From Pseudomonadota bacterium (GTDB lineage Bacteria; Pseudomonadota; Gammaproteobacteria; Burkholderiales; Burkholderiaceae_C): a stretch of 41,351 nucleotides of DNA. The notes beneath the pieces were generated by a model, which ran no database searches, had not been told where the DNA came from, and was given only the letters and a program-made list of their open reading frames with translations. The DNA is taken from positions 1-41,351 of the forward strand of contig JAKBBP010000024.1 in the NCBI GenBank assembly GCA_021808445.1, in the 5' to 3' direction. This document shows positions 24,946 through 33,257 of this stretch, in pieces (the stretch's first letter is position 1; each line of letters opens with the position of its first letter). Position numbers and translations under genes: made by a program.

Positions 24946-26441
24946 CGATTCGAGCCGGGATTCGAGCTTCCGTGGATCAGCACATAGAGCACCATCCCCA
25001 GCCCGCACCCGATGAACCAGGTGAAGTTGGCGAAGCTGGAGAAGGAGGGTACGAGCACCATGAGCACGGCAATCAGGGCCGCGGGAACGAGCGCGGCAAC
25101 CGCCTTGGGATTGACGCCGCCGGCATACCAGTAGCGGCCACCGGGCGACATGCTGTAGAGGGCGTCGACATCGATGCGTTGCTTCTTGACCAGGTAGTAA
25201 TCGGCGATGAGGATACCGAACAGCGGGCCGATGAAGGCGCCCAGCACGTCGAGGGTGTAGTGGATCATCGTCGGGTTGTTGAAGATGTTCCAGGGCGTGA
25301 TGAAGATGGAGCCCACCGCCGCGATCATGCCGCCCATGCGCCAGCTGATGCGCTGCGGCGCGACGTTGCAGAAGTCGAAGGCGGGCGGCACGAAGTTGGC
25401 CACGATGTTGATGCCCATGGTGGCCAGGGTGAAGGTCATCGCGCCCAGCACCACGGCGAAGGTATTGTCGATGTGACTCACCGTCTGCACGGGATCGGTG
25501 ATGAGCTTTCCGAACACCGGCAGCGTGGCGGCCGTGGTGATGACGGTGAGGATGGAAAAGCCGAGGAAGTTGACCGGCAGGCCCCAGAAGTTGCCCTTCT
25601 TCACGGCATCCATGCTTTTGTTGTACCGGGCGAAGTCGCCGAAGTTCAGCAGCGGGCCGGAGAAGTAGGAGACCACCAGCGCGATGGCGTTGATCATCAC
25701 GGGAAGCGCCTGCAGGCCGGTGAACTTGACGGAACCGAGATTCAGGTCGATGTGCGACCAGCCCGCCTTGGCGACCAGGTAGACCGTCAGCACGCCCATC
25801 ACGACGTAGACCGCGGGGCCGGCCCAGTCGATGAACACCCGGACCGCTTCCATGCCCTTCCAGAACACGAGCGCCTGCAGCACCCACAGCACCATGTAGG
25901 CAGCCCATCCCAGGGCGGACAGCCCGAGGAATCCATAGGAGGTGACCTGGGCATAGGGCGCCAGCTCCGGCAGGAACTTCAGGATGACCACGATCAGGGC
26001 GCTGGAGGCCAGATAGGTCTGGATCCCGAACCAGGCGAAGGCGATGAGTCCGCGGATGATGGCCGGGATGTTGGCGCCCAGCACCCCGAAGGACGCGCGA
26101 CTGATGACGGCGTAGGGCACGCCGCACATCTGGCTGGGCCTGGCCACGAGATTGGCCAGCACCTGCACGATGACGATGCCCAGCAGCAGACAGACCAGCA
26201 CCTGCCAGCTCGCCAGCCCGAGGGCGAACAGACTTCCCGCGGTGATGTAGCCCCCGACGCTGTGCACGTCGGACATCCAGAACGCGAAGATGTTGTAGGC
26301 CCCCCAGCGCTGGTTGTTCAGCGGCGCCAGATCCGCATTGACCAGGCGGGGGCTGTAGCCGGGCTTGATGAGGATGTCGCTGGAAGATGCGTGAGGCGGG
26401 GGGGTGGATCCAGCATCCAGGACGTCGGTTGAAGCATTCAC
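24942..26441 (-). CDS. NCS1-family permease for allantoin, hydantoin or nucleobases
   Basis: This 499-residue inner-membrane protein with about 12 helices has NCS1 marks: LAPLNNQRWGAYNIFAFWMSDVHSVGGY at the first helix, GIQTYLASSA, FGDFARYNKS, and GILIADYYLVKKQRI near the end. Family members import allantoin, hydantoins, uracil, cytosine or purines with sodium or protons; operon context points to allantoin or another ureide. The start is GTG at 26441 with GGAGGT six bases upstream, an excellent ribosome binding site. It heads the operon and has a leader of roughly 200 bases. Confidence 0.9.
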   Translation of the reverse strand: MNASTDVLDAGSTPPPHASSSDILIKPGYSPRLVNADLAPLNNQRWGAYNIFAFWMSDVHSVGGYITAGSLFALGLASWQVLVCLLLGIVIVQVLANLVARPSQMCGVPYAVISRASFGVLGANIPAIIRGLIAFAWFGIQTYLASSALIVVILKFLPELAPYAQVTSYGFLGLSALGWAAYMVLWVLQALVFWKGMEAVRVFIDWAGPAVYVVMGVLTVYLVAKAGWSHIDLNLGSVKFTGLQALPVMINAIALVVSYFSGPLLNFGDFARYNKSMDAVKKGNFWGLPVNFLGFSILTVITTAATLPVFGKLITDPVQTVSHIDNTFAVVLGAMTFTLATMGINIVANFVPPAFDFCNVAPQRISWRMGGMIAAVGSIFITPWNIFNNPTMIHYTLDVLGAFIGPLFGILIADYYLVKKQRIDVDALYSMSPGGRYWYAGGVNPKAVAALVPAALIAVLMVLVPSFSSFANFTWFIGCGLGMVLYVLIHGSSNPGSNR

Positions 26442-26476
26442 AGAAGCACCTCCGGTCGAGCGTTTCGCAAGGTCAT
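26438..26476 (-). CDS. Possible 12-codon leader peptide overlapping the permease start
   Basis: An ATG at 26476 opens a frame reading MTLRNARPEVLL whose TGA stop overlaps the permease GTG as GTGA. The ribosome binding site of the permease lies inside it. A ribosome on this frame would end exactly at the permease start, allowing reinitiation. Its own ribosome binding site is weak and chance is possible. Confidence 0.25.
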   Translation of the reverse strand: MTLRNARPEVLL

Positions 26477-26552
26477 GGCCACCGCCTTCAGCTTGAGGGG
26501 GCGGCGGTTCATCAGGTTTGACCGCGTCCTTCGGACGACAAGCCACTCCGTT

Positions 26553-26561
26553 TTGTATGCA
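26553..26561. promoter_or_regulatory. Candidate GntR operator, proximal
   Basis: TTGTATGCA, preceded by TT, is a near copy of the distal site; on the minus strand both read TGYATACAAA. FCD-type GntR regulators often bind sites with a TGTATACA-like core. Confidence 0.35.
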
Positions 26562-26663
26562 GTCTCTATGCCTGTGCTGCGCGTTCCACCCGACGATTTT
26601 CGGATTGCCCGCGGTTCATCGAGACCCTGCAGGAGCAGGCTTCCTCGATGAGCGATGTTCACT

Positions 26664-26672
26664 TTGTATACA
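26664..26672. promoter_or_regulatory. Candidate GntR operator overlapping a possible -10 box
   Basis: TTGTATACA contains the palindrome TGTATACA. On the minus strand TATACA could serve as the -10 box of the allantoin operon, with a weak -35-like TGTAGA 17 bases upstream. A repressor here would block initiation. The distance to the proximal copy is 111 bases. Confidence 0.45.
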
Positions 26673-26929
26673 CTTTTCGAAAGATCGTCTACAGAAAATC
26701 CCCGAGTCGATCCTAGGGAAAACACCGCCCCGCCCCGCCCGGCGCCGGCCGCGGCGCGAGCCCGGGGCGGCCTGCGACCTGCCCGCCGGGCCGGGAGGCG
26801 GGTTAAAGTGTCGTTCGACGCAGGAAATCGGCGTCCTTTGTGGCAAATTCAACAATCCCATGCTGGCCAGTTGGGGAACAATGCAAGCTGGAACGCTTGG
26901 GAGGCCTGCAGGTCGGAGGCTTCAGGGAC

Positions 26930-27742
26930 ATGGGTATTCACGATCGCCATCACATTCAGGTTCTCGAGGCGGATGCCCCCGATGCTCCGGTGCTCGTGTA
27001 CGGGCATGGCTTCGGCTGCAACCACATGATGTGGCGCCAGGTCACGCCGGGCTTCGAGCGCACGCATCGCCAGGTCCTGTTCGACTACGCCGGCAGCGGC
27101 TTGTCCGATCCCGCGCATTTCGACCCTGCCCGCTACACCTCGCTGGACGGCTACGCGCGCGATCTGCTGGAGATCCTCGACGGCCTCGGCCTGCAAGGCG
27201 GCGTGCATTTCGTCGGGCATTCGGTGAGCTGCAGCATCGGCCTGCTGGCGGCCGCGCGCAGGCCCGAGCTGTTCGCGGACCTGGTGCTTGTCGGGCCCTC
27301 GCCGTGCTTTGTCAATCACCCGCCCGATTACCACGGTGGTTTCGAGCGCGCCGATCTCGAAGGCCTGCTGCAGCTGATGGACCAGAACTTCCTTGGCTGG
27401 GCCCAGGTCCTGGGTTCCACCGTGGCGGGCGCGGATGACAAGGGCGTCGTCTCCCGGGAGTTGTCGCAGAGCTTCTGCTCCACGGACCCGAAGGCGGCCA
27501 AGGTCTTCGCGCGCGCCACCTTCTTCGCCGACAACCGGGCCGACCTGCCGGGCGTGCGCACGCCCAGCCTGATCCTGCAGCATGCGCGTGACTCGCTGGC
27601 ACCCGTGGCCGTGGGCGAGTACATGCACCGCAACCTGCGTGACAGCAGGTTGCGGGTGCTCGACGTGACCGGGCATTGTGCGCACATGAGCCACCCGGCG
27701 CTGGTCATCGACGCCATGCGCGCGTTCTACGGCCGGGCCTGA
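26930..27742 (+). CDS. RsbQ-like alpha/beta hydrolase
   Basis: The 270-residue protein closely follows Bacillus RsbQ (269 residues): YGHGFGCNHMMWRQVTP, LFDYAGSGLSD, VGPSPCFVNHPPDYHGGF, FCSTDPKAAKVFARATFF and GHCAHMSHP. The catalytic triad is present: S98 in GHSVSC, D221 in QHARDSLAP and H249 in TGHCAH. RsbQ works with a partner PAS domain, probably making or delivering its ligand. Exactly that partner type follows here, a PAS-GGDEF protein 19 bases downstream. The likely role is therefore the input half of a c-di-GMP signalling pair. The ATG at 26930 gives the family length; upstream in-frame codons would add unlike sequence. Confidence 0.9.
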   Translation: MGIHDRHHIQVLEADAPDAPVLVYGHGFGCNHMMWRQVTPGFERTHRQVLFDYAGSGLSDPAHFDPARYTSLDGYARDLLEILDGLGLQGGVHFVGHSVSCSIGLLAAARRPELFADLVLVGPSPCFVNHPPDYHGGFERADLEGLLQLMDQNFLGWAQVLGSTVAGADDKGVVSRELSQSFCSTDPKAAKVFARATFFADNRADLPGVRTPSLILQHARDSLAPVAVGEYMHRNLRDSRLRVLDVTGHCAHMSHPALVIDAMRAFYGRA

Positions 27743-27761
27743 AACCGCCCGGAGTGCCGTT

Positions 27762-28763
27762 ATGCTGGCCGTCGACGACATCCCCTGCGCCCTGATGGTG
27801 ACGGACGCGCAGGGGCAGGTGCTGCGCATCAACGCCGAGTTGCTGCGCATCATCGGGGGGCGCGAGCGCGACTGGCGCGGGCGCCCGATGGAGGACATGC
27901 TGCCTCCGGCCGGGCGTCTGTTCACGCAGAACTACATCTTTCCCATGCTGCACCACGCGCAGCGGGTCAAGGAGTTGTACCTGCACCTGCTGGGCGCTGA
28001 TGCGGGCCCGGTGCCCGTCATGCTCAACGCCACGCGCAGGCCGGCCGGGCCCGACGGCGAGGCCTCCATCGTCTGGGCGGTGTTCGTGGCGCTGGAGCGC
28101 AGCCGCTTCGAGGCCCAGCTGATCCAGGCCCGCGCCGACGCCGAGGGCCTGGCCGCCCGCCTGGCCGCCAGCAATGAACAGGTGGAGCGCCTCAATCGTG
28201 AGCTTGCGGAGCGGGCACGAAAGGTGGAACTGCGCAACCTGGAACTGTCCGAGCTCAGCCTGACCGACCCCTTGACGGGGCTGAAGAACCGGCGTGCGCT
28301 GGAGCTGGCCGTGCACGCGTGGCAGCCGGCGCCCGGGCAGCCCTGCCTGGGCGCGCTGTTGCTGGTCGACGTCGACCATTTCAAGCGGGTCAACGATTCC
28401 TGCGGGCACGCCGAGGGAGACCGCGTGCTGGTGGCGCTGGGTCGCTGCCTGCGCGCCAGCGCGCGCACCACGGACCTGGTGGTACGTCTTGGCGGCGAGG
28501 AGTTCGTGTTCTGGCTGCCCGGCACGGATCAGGGGGTGGCGCGGCATGTGGCCGAACGCCTGCACCAGGGGGTTCGCGAGCTGCGCACTCCACTGGGGAC
28601 CTTGAGCGTGAGCGTGGGCCTGGCCGCCTGGGACGGTCCCGCCGCGGGCGATGTGCTGTCGCGCATGCTGCGCAGCGCCGACGAGGCGGTCTACGAGGCC
28701 AAGGCCGCAGGGCGTGATCGCACGGTCTGCGCCCAGCCCCTGCCCGGGCTCGCAGCGGCCTGA
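27762..28763 (+). CDS. PAS-GGDEF diguanylate cyclase partnered with the RsbQ-like hydrolase
   Basis: The 333-residue soluble protein has an N-terminal PAS domain (1-115; DIPCALMVTDAQGQVLRINAELLRIIG). A coiled coil follows at about 120-165 (AEGLAARLAASNEQVERLNRELAERARK), then a GGDEF domain (170-325; LTDPLTGLKNRRAL). The active motif is GGEEF at 244-248, and the inhibitory site RTTD is at 235-238. It should make c-di-GMP under control of the PAS ligand. GGAG lies seven bases before the ATG. The short gap to the rsbQ-like gene indicates co-transcription. It has no membrane segment, so signalling is cytoplasmic. Confidence 0.9.
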   Translation: MLAVDDIPCALMVTDAQGQVLRINAELLRIIGGRERDWRGRPMEDMLPPAGRLFTQNYIFPMLHHAQRVKELYLHLLGADAGPVPVMLNATRRPAGPDGEASIVWAVFVALERSRFEAQLIQARADAEGLAARLAASNEQVERLNRELAERARKVELRNLELSELSLTDPLTGLKNRRALELAVHAWQPAPGQPCLGALLLVDVDHFKRVNDSCGHAEGDRVLVALGRCLRASARTTDLVVRLGGEEFVFWLPGTDQGVARHVAERLHQGVRELRTPLGTLSVSVGLAAWDGPAAGDVLSRMLRSADEAVYEAKAAGRDRTVCAQPLPGLAAA

Positions 28764-28776
28764 GCGCCCCGCCCTC

Positions 28777-29313
28777 ATGCACCTCGACATCCTTCGCTTC
28801 TGGTTCGAGGACACCGAACCGGCGTCCTGGTGGTCGGCCCGACCCGAGTTCGACGCGCTGGTGCGCCAGCGCTTCAGCGGCCTGCTGGAGGCGGCAGCGC
28901 GCGGGGAATGCTTCGGCTGGCGCGGCGACGCGCAGGGGCGGCTGGCCGAGATCATCGTCCTGGACCAGTTCTCCCGCAATATCCACCGGGGAACTCCGGC
29001 GGCGTTCGCGCAGGACCCGATGGCCCTGGCGCTTGCGCAGGAGGCGGTGGCCCAGGGCTGCCACCACGCCCTGGATCCGGTTCGGCGCGGCTTCCTGTTC
29101 CTGCCTTTCATGCACAGCGAGTCGCGCCTGATCCACGAAACCGCGGAGGCCCTGTATCGGGCATTCGGCGCGGCGAACAACCTGGATTTCGAACTCAGGC
29201 ACAAGGCCATCATCGACCGCTTCGGACGCTATCCGCACCGCAACGAGATCCTGGGGCGCGCCAGCACGGACGAGGAAATCGCCTTCCTGCGCCAGCCGGG
29301 ATCCCGGTTCTGA
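28777..29313 (+). CDS. DUF924 family protein
   Basis: The 178-residue protein matches DUF924: ILRFWFEDTEPASWW, FGWRGDAQGRLAEIIVLDQFSRNIHRGTPAAFAQD, FLFLPFMHSESRLIHETA and HKAIIDRFGRYPHRNEILGR. The family is widespread, alpha-helical and TPR-like, and its function is unknown. It begins 13 bases after the PAS-GGDEF stop and is probably the third gene of that unit, though such genes are often solitary. Confidence 0.88.
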   Translation: MHLDILRFWFEDTEPASWWSARPEFDALVRQRFSGLLEAAARGECFGWRGDAQGRLAEIIVLDQFSRNIHRGTPAAFAQDPMALALAQEAVAQGCHHALDPVRRGFLFLPFMHSESRLIHETAEALYRAFGAANNLDFELRHKAIIDRFGRYPHRNEILGRASTDEEIAFLRQPGSRF

Positions 29314-29437
29314 GCGGGGCGGGCATTTCCTCCGTGGCCGCCGCGGTGCACCAGGGCTAAGCTATCCCGCGAGGGCGAGAGATCGCCCCTGCCTCGAGAA
29401 CACGGCCCGCACCACTGCACCCGTCCTTCCCATCATC

Positions 29438-31483
29438 ATGCCTCTGCGACGACTGACCCTGACCAGCCGCCCCGCGGTGACCCGGTATGCCACGGCGACG
29501 GCTGTGTTCCTGGCGGCCCTGCTTGTGCGTTTCATCGCACTGCCCGTCGAGGCACGAGCGGGCTTTCTGACCTTCTATCCGGCCATGGTGCTGGTCTTGT
29601 ATCTCTGCGGGACAGGCCCAGGACTCTGGGTGCTGTTGCTCAGCACCCTCAGCGGCTTCTATTTTTTCTATCCGCCCTATTCCTCCTGGGTCATCACGCC
29701 GACATCGGGGCTCGTCGCCCTTTCCTACGTCGTGTCCTCCCTGGTCATCGCCGCGGTCATGCGCACGCTGCAGAACACCAACCTGCGCCTGGGCGATGCC
29801 CTTGGACGCGTCGCCCTCAGCGACGCGCGCTGGAAGGCCATGGTCAACGATCAAAGCGACATCGTCGCTCGCTTCGATGCAAGGGGCGCCGTTGTCCTGT
29901 CCAACGAGATCGCTCAACGCCTTTTGGGCGATGCGGCACGACCTGGCGTACCCCACAGCTGGCGCGAGGCGGTTCACCCTGAAGATCTCCCCAAGGTTCT
30001 GGAGCAACTCGCCACCCTTTCGCCCGCGAAGCCCAGCGTGCGCTTCGACTGCCGTGTACGCGACCTGCAGGGATCCCTGCATTGGGTGGACTTCGTCGAT
30101 CACGCCTTCTACGACGCCTCGGGTCAGCTGCTGGAAATCCAGAGCGTCGGCCGTGACGTGTCAGACCGCAAGCTCCTCGAGCAGAATCTTCGCGACGCGG
30201 AGTCCGAGCTGCGCGACCTCTACGACAACGCTCCCTGCGGCTATTACTCCCTGGACATCCACGGAAGGTTTCTTCGGGTGAACAAGGTCATGGAGGCCCT
30301 CCTGGAGCGCCCAGCGACCGAACTCCTGCACCGATGCGGGCCCGGAGACTTCACAGCGCCCCAGAGCTTGCCGATCTTCGAATCCAACTTCGCCTCCCTG
30401 CGCGACGGAAGGGAGCACAGCTCGTATGAATTGACCCTGCGCTCGGCCTCCGGCAACGAGCGCCACGTACGCGTGCAAGCCTCGGCGATACGCGATGCCC
30501 AGGGGGCCTTTCTACGCACACGCTCTGCCATGCTGGACATAACGGAACTGACCAAGACCCGCCATGCGCTGGAAGCCGTGGTCTTGGAGCAGAACGCAAT
30601 GCTCAACAACGACCTGGTCGGTATCGTCAAACTGCAACAACGCACCGCCGTGTGGGTGAACCGGGCCTTCGCCCGCATTTTTGGCTACGAGCGCGAGGAG
30701 CTCATCGGGACATCCTCTCGCATCATCTATCAGGATGACGCCAGCTTCGAGGAGGTGGGGCGCGAAGCCTATCCAGCCCTGCGCAAGCTCGGCACGCACC
30801 GGGCGCAGGCACAGCTCGTGAAGAAGTCGGGGGAGCCCGTCTGGGTGGACATGAGCGGCACCATGCTTTCGCTGGAACGACAAGAGTCGATGTGGATGAT
30901 GCTCGACATCACCGACGCCAAAATCCATGAATTGCAGGTCGAGACGATGGCGTACCAGGATGCGCTGACGGGGCTTCCCAACCGATCCTTGCTATTGCGC
31001 CTGGTGGAGCGTGAATTGACCGCCCGCAAAAGGCTGGGCAACGAGCTCGCCGTGTGCTTCATCGACCTGGACGACTTCAAGCCCATCAATGACAAGCACG
31101 GCCACGAGGCGGGAGACGCCGTGCTGAAGGTGGTCGGTCAGCGCCTTCAGCAATGCGTACGGGGCACGGACATCGTGGCCCGCCTCGGGGGCGACGAGTT
31201 CGTGGTGGTGCTGACCCACCTGGGAGACCTTGGAGGCGTAGCCAGGGCCGTGACCGACACCCTGCAACGGCACCTGGAGCAGCTGCGCAAGGCGATCCTG
31301 CTTGCCGATGGGACAGAGGTGCGTGTCTCCGCCAGCATCGGCGTCGCACTGGCTCCTGGCGATGCTGAGGACGTGCGGGACCTGCTCCGATGCGCGGACG
31401 AGGCCATGTACGACGCAAAGGGAGCTGGGCGAAATCAGATACGCTTTTTCGGAAAGATTCCCGAACAGCCAGCAGGCCGCTGA
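29438..31483 (+). CDS. Membrane PAS-GGDEF diguanylate cyclase with DUF4118-type N-terminus
   Basis: The 681-residue sensor begins with four membrane helices of DUF4118/KdpD type (residues 15-110; FLTFYPAMVLVLYLCGTGPGLWVLLLSTL, FYFFYPPYSSW). Three PAS-like domains follow at about 125-250, 255-375 and 380-500. The third reads VNRAFARIFGYEREELIG. A GGDEF domain (510-675) has GGDEF at 584-588 and an intact inhibitory RGTD at 575-578. It should be an active, feedback-inhibited cyclase. No EAL domain is present. The ATG has no clear ribosome binding site. The 124 bases before it hold no gene. Confidence 0.88.
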   Translation: MPLRRLTLTSRPAVTRYATATAVFLAALLVRFIALPVEARAGFLTFYPAMVLVLYLCGTGPGLWVLLLSTLSGFYFFYPPYSSWVITPTSGLVALSYVVSSLVIAAVMRTLQNTNLRLGDALGRVALSDARWKAMVNDQSDIVARFDARGAVVLSNEIAQRLLGDAARPGVPHSWREAVHPEDLPKVLEQLATLSPAKPSVRFDCRVRDLQGSLHWVDFVDHAFYDASGQLLEIQSVGRDVSDRKLLEQNLRDAESELRDLYDNAPCGYYSLDIHGRFLRVNKVMEALLERPATELLHRCGPGDFTAPQSLPIFESNFASLRDGREHSSYELTLRSASGNERHVRVQASAIRDAQGAFLRTRSAMLDITELTKTRHALEAVVLEQNAMLNNDLVGIVKLQQRTAVWVNRAFARIFGYEREELIGTSSRIIYQDDASFEEVGREAYPALRKLGTHRAQAQLVKKSGEPVWVDMSGTMLSLERQESMWMMLDITDAKIHELQVETMAYQDALTGLPNRSLLLRLVERELTARKRLGNELAVCFIDLDDFKPINDKHGHEAGDAVLKVVGQRLQQCVRGTDIVARLGGDEFVVVLTHLGDLGGVARAVTDTLQRHLEQLRKAILLADGTEVRVSASIGVALAPGDAEDVRDLLRCADEAMYDAKGAGRNQIRFFGKIPEQPAGR

Positions 31484-31557
31484 AAGACACCAGGGGGTCG
31501 CATCGGCACCGCATCGGGCGCAGGCGCCGCGGGCGATCCGCGGCGCGCGGCCAGGCT

Positions 31558-32253
31558 TCAGCGCAGATGGTCCTGGAAGAACGCCATCGTCCGGTCCCAG
31601 GCGAGTTTCGCGGCCTCGGGGTTGTAGCCCAGCGGCGGCAGCTTGCGCGCGTCGGATTCCTCGTTCGCGAACGCATGCTTGGCGTCGTAGCGGTAGAACG
31701 CGTAGTTCGCGCTCGCCGCCTTGAGCTTTTGTTCCAGCGCGTCCACGCCGCCGATGGCGAAGAACTGGTCCTGGGTGGCCCAGTGGCCGAGCAGCGGCGC
31801 TCGGATCTTGGCTGCATCGATGGCTTCGAGCGGCGGATAGCCGTACCACGTCGCGTTCGCGTCGCTTTCGGGGACAAAAACCGAAGCCAGCAGTGTCAGT
31901 GCGCCCCCCATGCAGTAGCCCATCACGCCGGCTTTCGAGCTGCCCGTGGCTTTGAGATACTGCACGGCACCACGGATGTCCTGGGTGGCTGCATCGGCAA
32001 AATCCAGACCGTTCATCAAGTGTTCGGCCTCGTTCGCCGCAAGCGCGAGCTTGCCGCGATAGAGGTCCGGAACCAGCGCGCGATAGCCTTGGGCGGCGAG
32101 CTTTTCGGCGACGCCCTTGATCTGGTCGTCAAGACCCCACCACTCCTGGATCACCACGACCCCTGGCGCCTGGCTGCCCTGCGTCGGTTCCACCCCATAG
32201 CCGCTCGAGGCTTTGCCGTCCGGCCGTGCGTAGCTGATCATTCCACCCATCAT
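31558..32253 (-). CDS. Dienelactone hydrolase family protein
   Basis: The 231-residue alpha/beta hydrolase has the dienelactone hydrolase set. E37 lies in VIQEWWGL, the nucleophile C114 in MGYCMGGALT, D162 in WATQDQFF and H193 in YDAKHAF. The Cys-Asp-His triad is complete. True substrates in this family range from dienelactone in chloroaromatic breakdown to unrelated esters; no aromatic pathway genes are nearby. The ATG at 32253 has GGAG just upstream; an in-frame ATG directly after it has better spacing, a one-codon difference. Confidence 0.88.
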   Translation of the reverse strand: MMGGMISYARPDGKASSGYGVEPTQGSQAPGVVVIQEWWGLDDQIKGVAEKLAAQGYRALVPDLYRGKLALAANEAEHLMNGLDFADAATQDIRGAVQYLKATGSSKAGVMGYCMGGALTLLASVFVPESDANATWYGYPPLEAIDAAKIRAPLLGHWATQDQFFAIGGVDALEQKLKAASANYAFYRYDAKHAFANEESDARKLPPLGYNPEAAKLAWDRTMAFFQDHLR

Positions 32254-32510
32254 GGTTCTCCAGTGTGCATTGCGACCCTCGGGATCGTTCCCGTTTCAGC
32301 ATCCCGCCTGGCGCGTGGGTCCGTAGCGCTTCGGCGCCCACACCCTACGCCGATCCGGGGCGACGCGCCAGCAGGGAAGCGCCCGGCCCATGTCCGCACC
32401 ACGCACGACCTGGATGCTCGCAAAGTGCCGTTCGCCCTCCAGGCACCGAGCGCCAACAGCCGCTTCGCCATGGCCGAGGAGAGCAAGCTCAGCGCGAGCT
32501 TGGCTACCGA
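32254..32510. other. 257-bp gap without a recognisable gene
   Basis: Open frames cross this gap on both strands, but none resembles a known protein or has a good start. It separates the dienelactone hydrolase start from the Fic stop and may hold the hydrolase promoter. Confidence 0.4.
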
Positions 32511-33257
32511 TCACTCTTGAGCACCGGCATCGGGCTCGATCCGGTAGCCCCTGCGTTGTTCGAACTTCCGGTACTTCTCCGTCACCGCCGCCTGGCGGTA
32601 CTCGCCTTCAACGGTGTCCTCCGCGCCCCGGCCATTGAGCCCGGCCAACTCCCCGATCACCCCGCCCCATCGCGGGCGCTCCTGGTGGGTGCCGATGAAC
32701 GCCAGCAGATAGGCGTCGAGGATGCCCCGGCCCGGGGATGCGATTTCCTGGCTCAGCGCGGTCAGGTAGTCTGTCTTCGTGGTCCGCTGCCATTCGATGC
32801 AAAAGCCGGCGCGATGGCACAACTCACTGTGTACCACCAGCATGGTGCGGCCATTGCCGTCGAGAAAGGGATGGCCGTAGGCGAACAATCCCATCACCTC
32901 GCCGGGCCGCTGGCGCAACTGGCGCTTGTCCCGGGCGATGCGCAGGCCCTCCTCCACGGCTCGGCGCGCGTCGAGCGGATGGCTGAACAAGGTGCCGGCC
33001 TTGGACACGGCAATGTCCGGCACCGTGGCGGCGCGGTCCTGACCGGCCCAGGGGTAGAAAGCCGAGAACAGGATGCGGTGCACTGTCAGGAAATCCTCGT
33101 AGCCCACGACGGGGCACTTGGACAGGTAGGCGATCGCCTCGTCGAGCCCCGCGCGGAACAACTGGTGCTCCAGTTCCTGGACGATCTGCGGATCCTTCTC
33201 GCCATACCGGTTGCGCAAGTAACCGGCCTGCTCGAAGTCCTTAAACGGATCGAACAT
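32511..33257 (-). CDS. Fic-domain protein (probable AMP-transferase toxin)
   Basis: The 248-residue protein carries the full Fic motif HPFLDGNGR at 129-137, including the catalytic His, the acidic residue and both Gly-Asn-Gly-Arg phosphate contacts. The preceding helix region is FSAFYPWAGQDR. Fic enzymes usually transfer AMP from ATP to target proteins. I find no clear inhibitory (S/T)xxxE(G/N) motif at either end, so it is probably restrained by its neighbour. Its start lies 17 bases inside the upstream DUF6088 gene, so the two are translated together as a likely toxin-antitoxin pair. Confidence 0.88.
   Translation of the reverse strand: MFDPFKDFEQAGYLRNRYGEKDPQIVQELEHQLFRAGLDEAIAYLSKCPVVGYEDFLTVHRILFSAFYPWAGQDRAATVPDIAVSKAGTLFSHPLDARRAVEEGLRIARDKRQLRQRPGEVMGLFAYGHPFLDGNGRTMLVVHSELCHRAGFCIEWQRTTKTDYLTALSQEIASPGRGILDAYLLAFIGTHQERPRWGGVIGELAGLNGRGAEDTVEGEYRQAAVTEKYRKFEQRRGYRIEPDAGAQE

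Larger units (their letters stand above)
26442..26929. other. 488-bp divergent regulatory region
   Basis: This gap separates the leftward allantoin operon and the rightward rsbQ-like gene. It holds two GntR-like sites (26553-26561 and 26664-26672), a possible 12-codon leader ORF just before the permease, and a small CGTCC/GGACG hairpin near 26524-26536. The right 200 bases are very GC-rich and I see nothing else there. A 95-codon open frame across it looks accidental. Confidence 0.6.

Noticed and set aside
26442..26660. A riboswitch in the permease leader
   Set aside because: I could fold only small hairpins (CGTCC/GGACG and ACCGCC/GGCGGT) and saw no match to purine, xanthine or guanidine aptamers.
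26438..26725. A 95-codon gene upstream of the permease
   Set aside because: No ribosome binding site, no family resemblance, and it covers the probable promoter; only the last 12 codons were kept as a possible leader.
32254..32510. A small gene between the dienelactone hydrolase and Fic genes
   Set aside because: Frames on both strands are open by composition only and have no recognisable start or motif.
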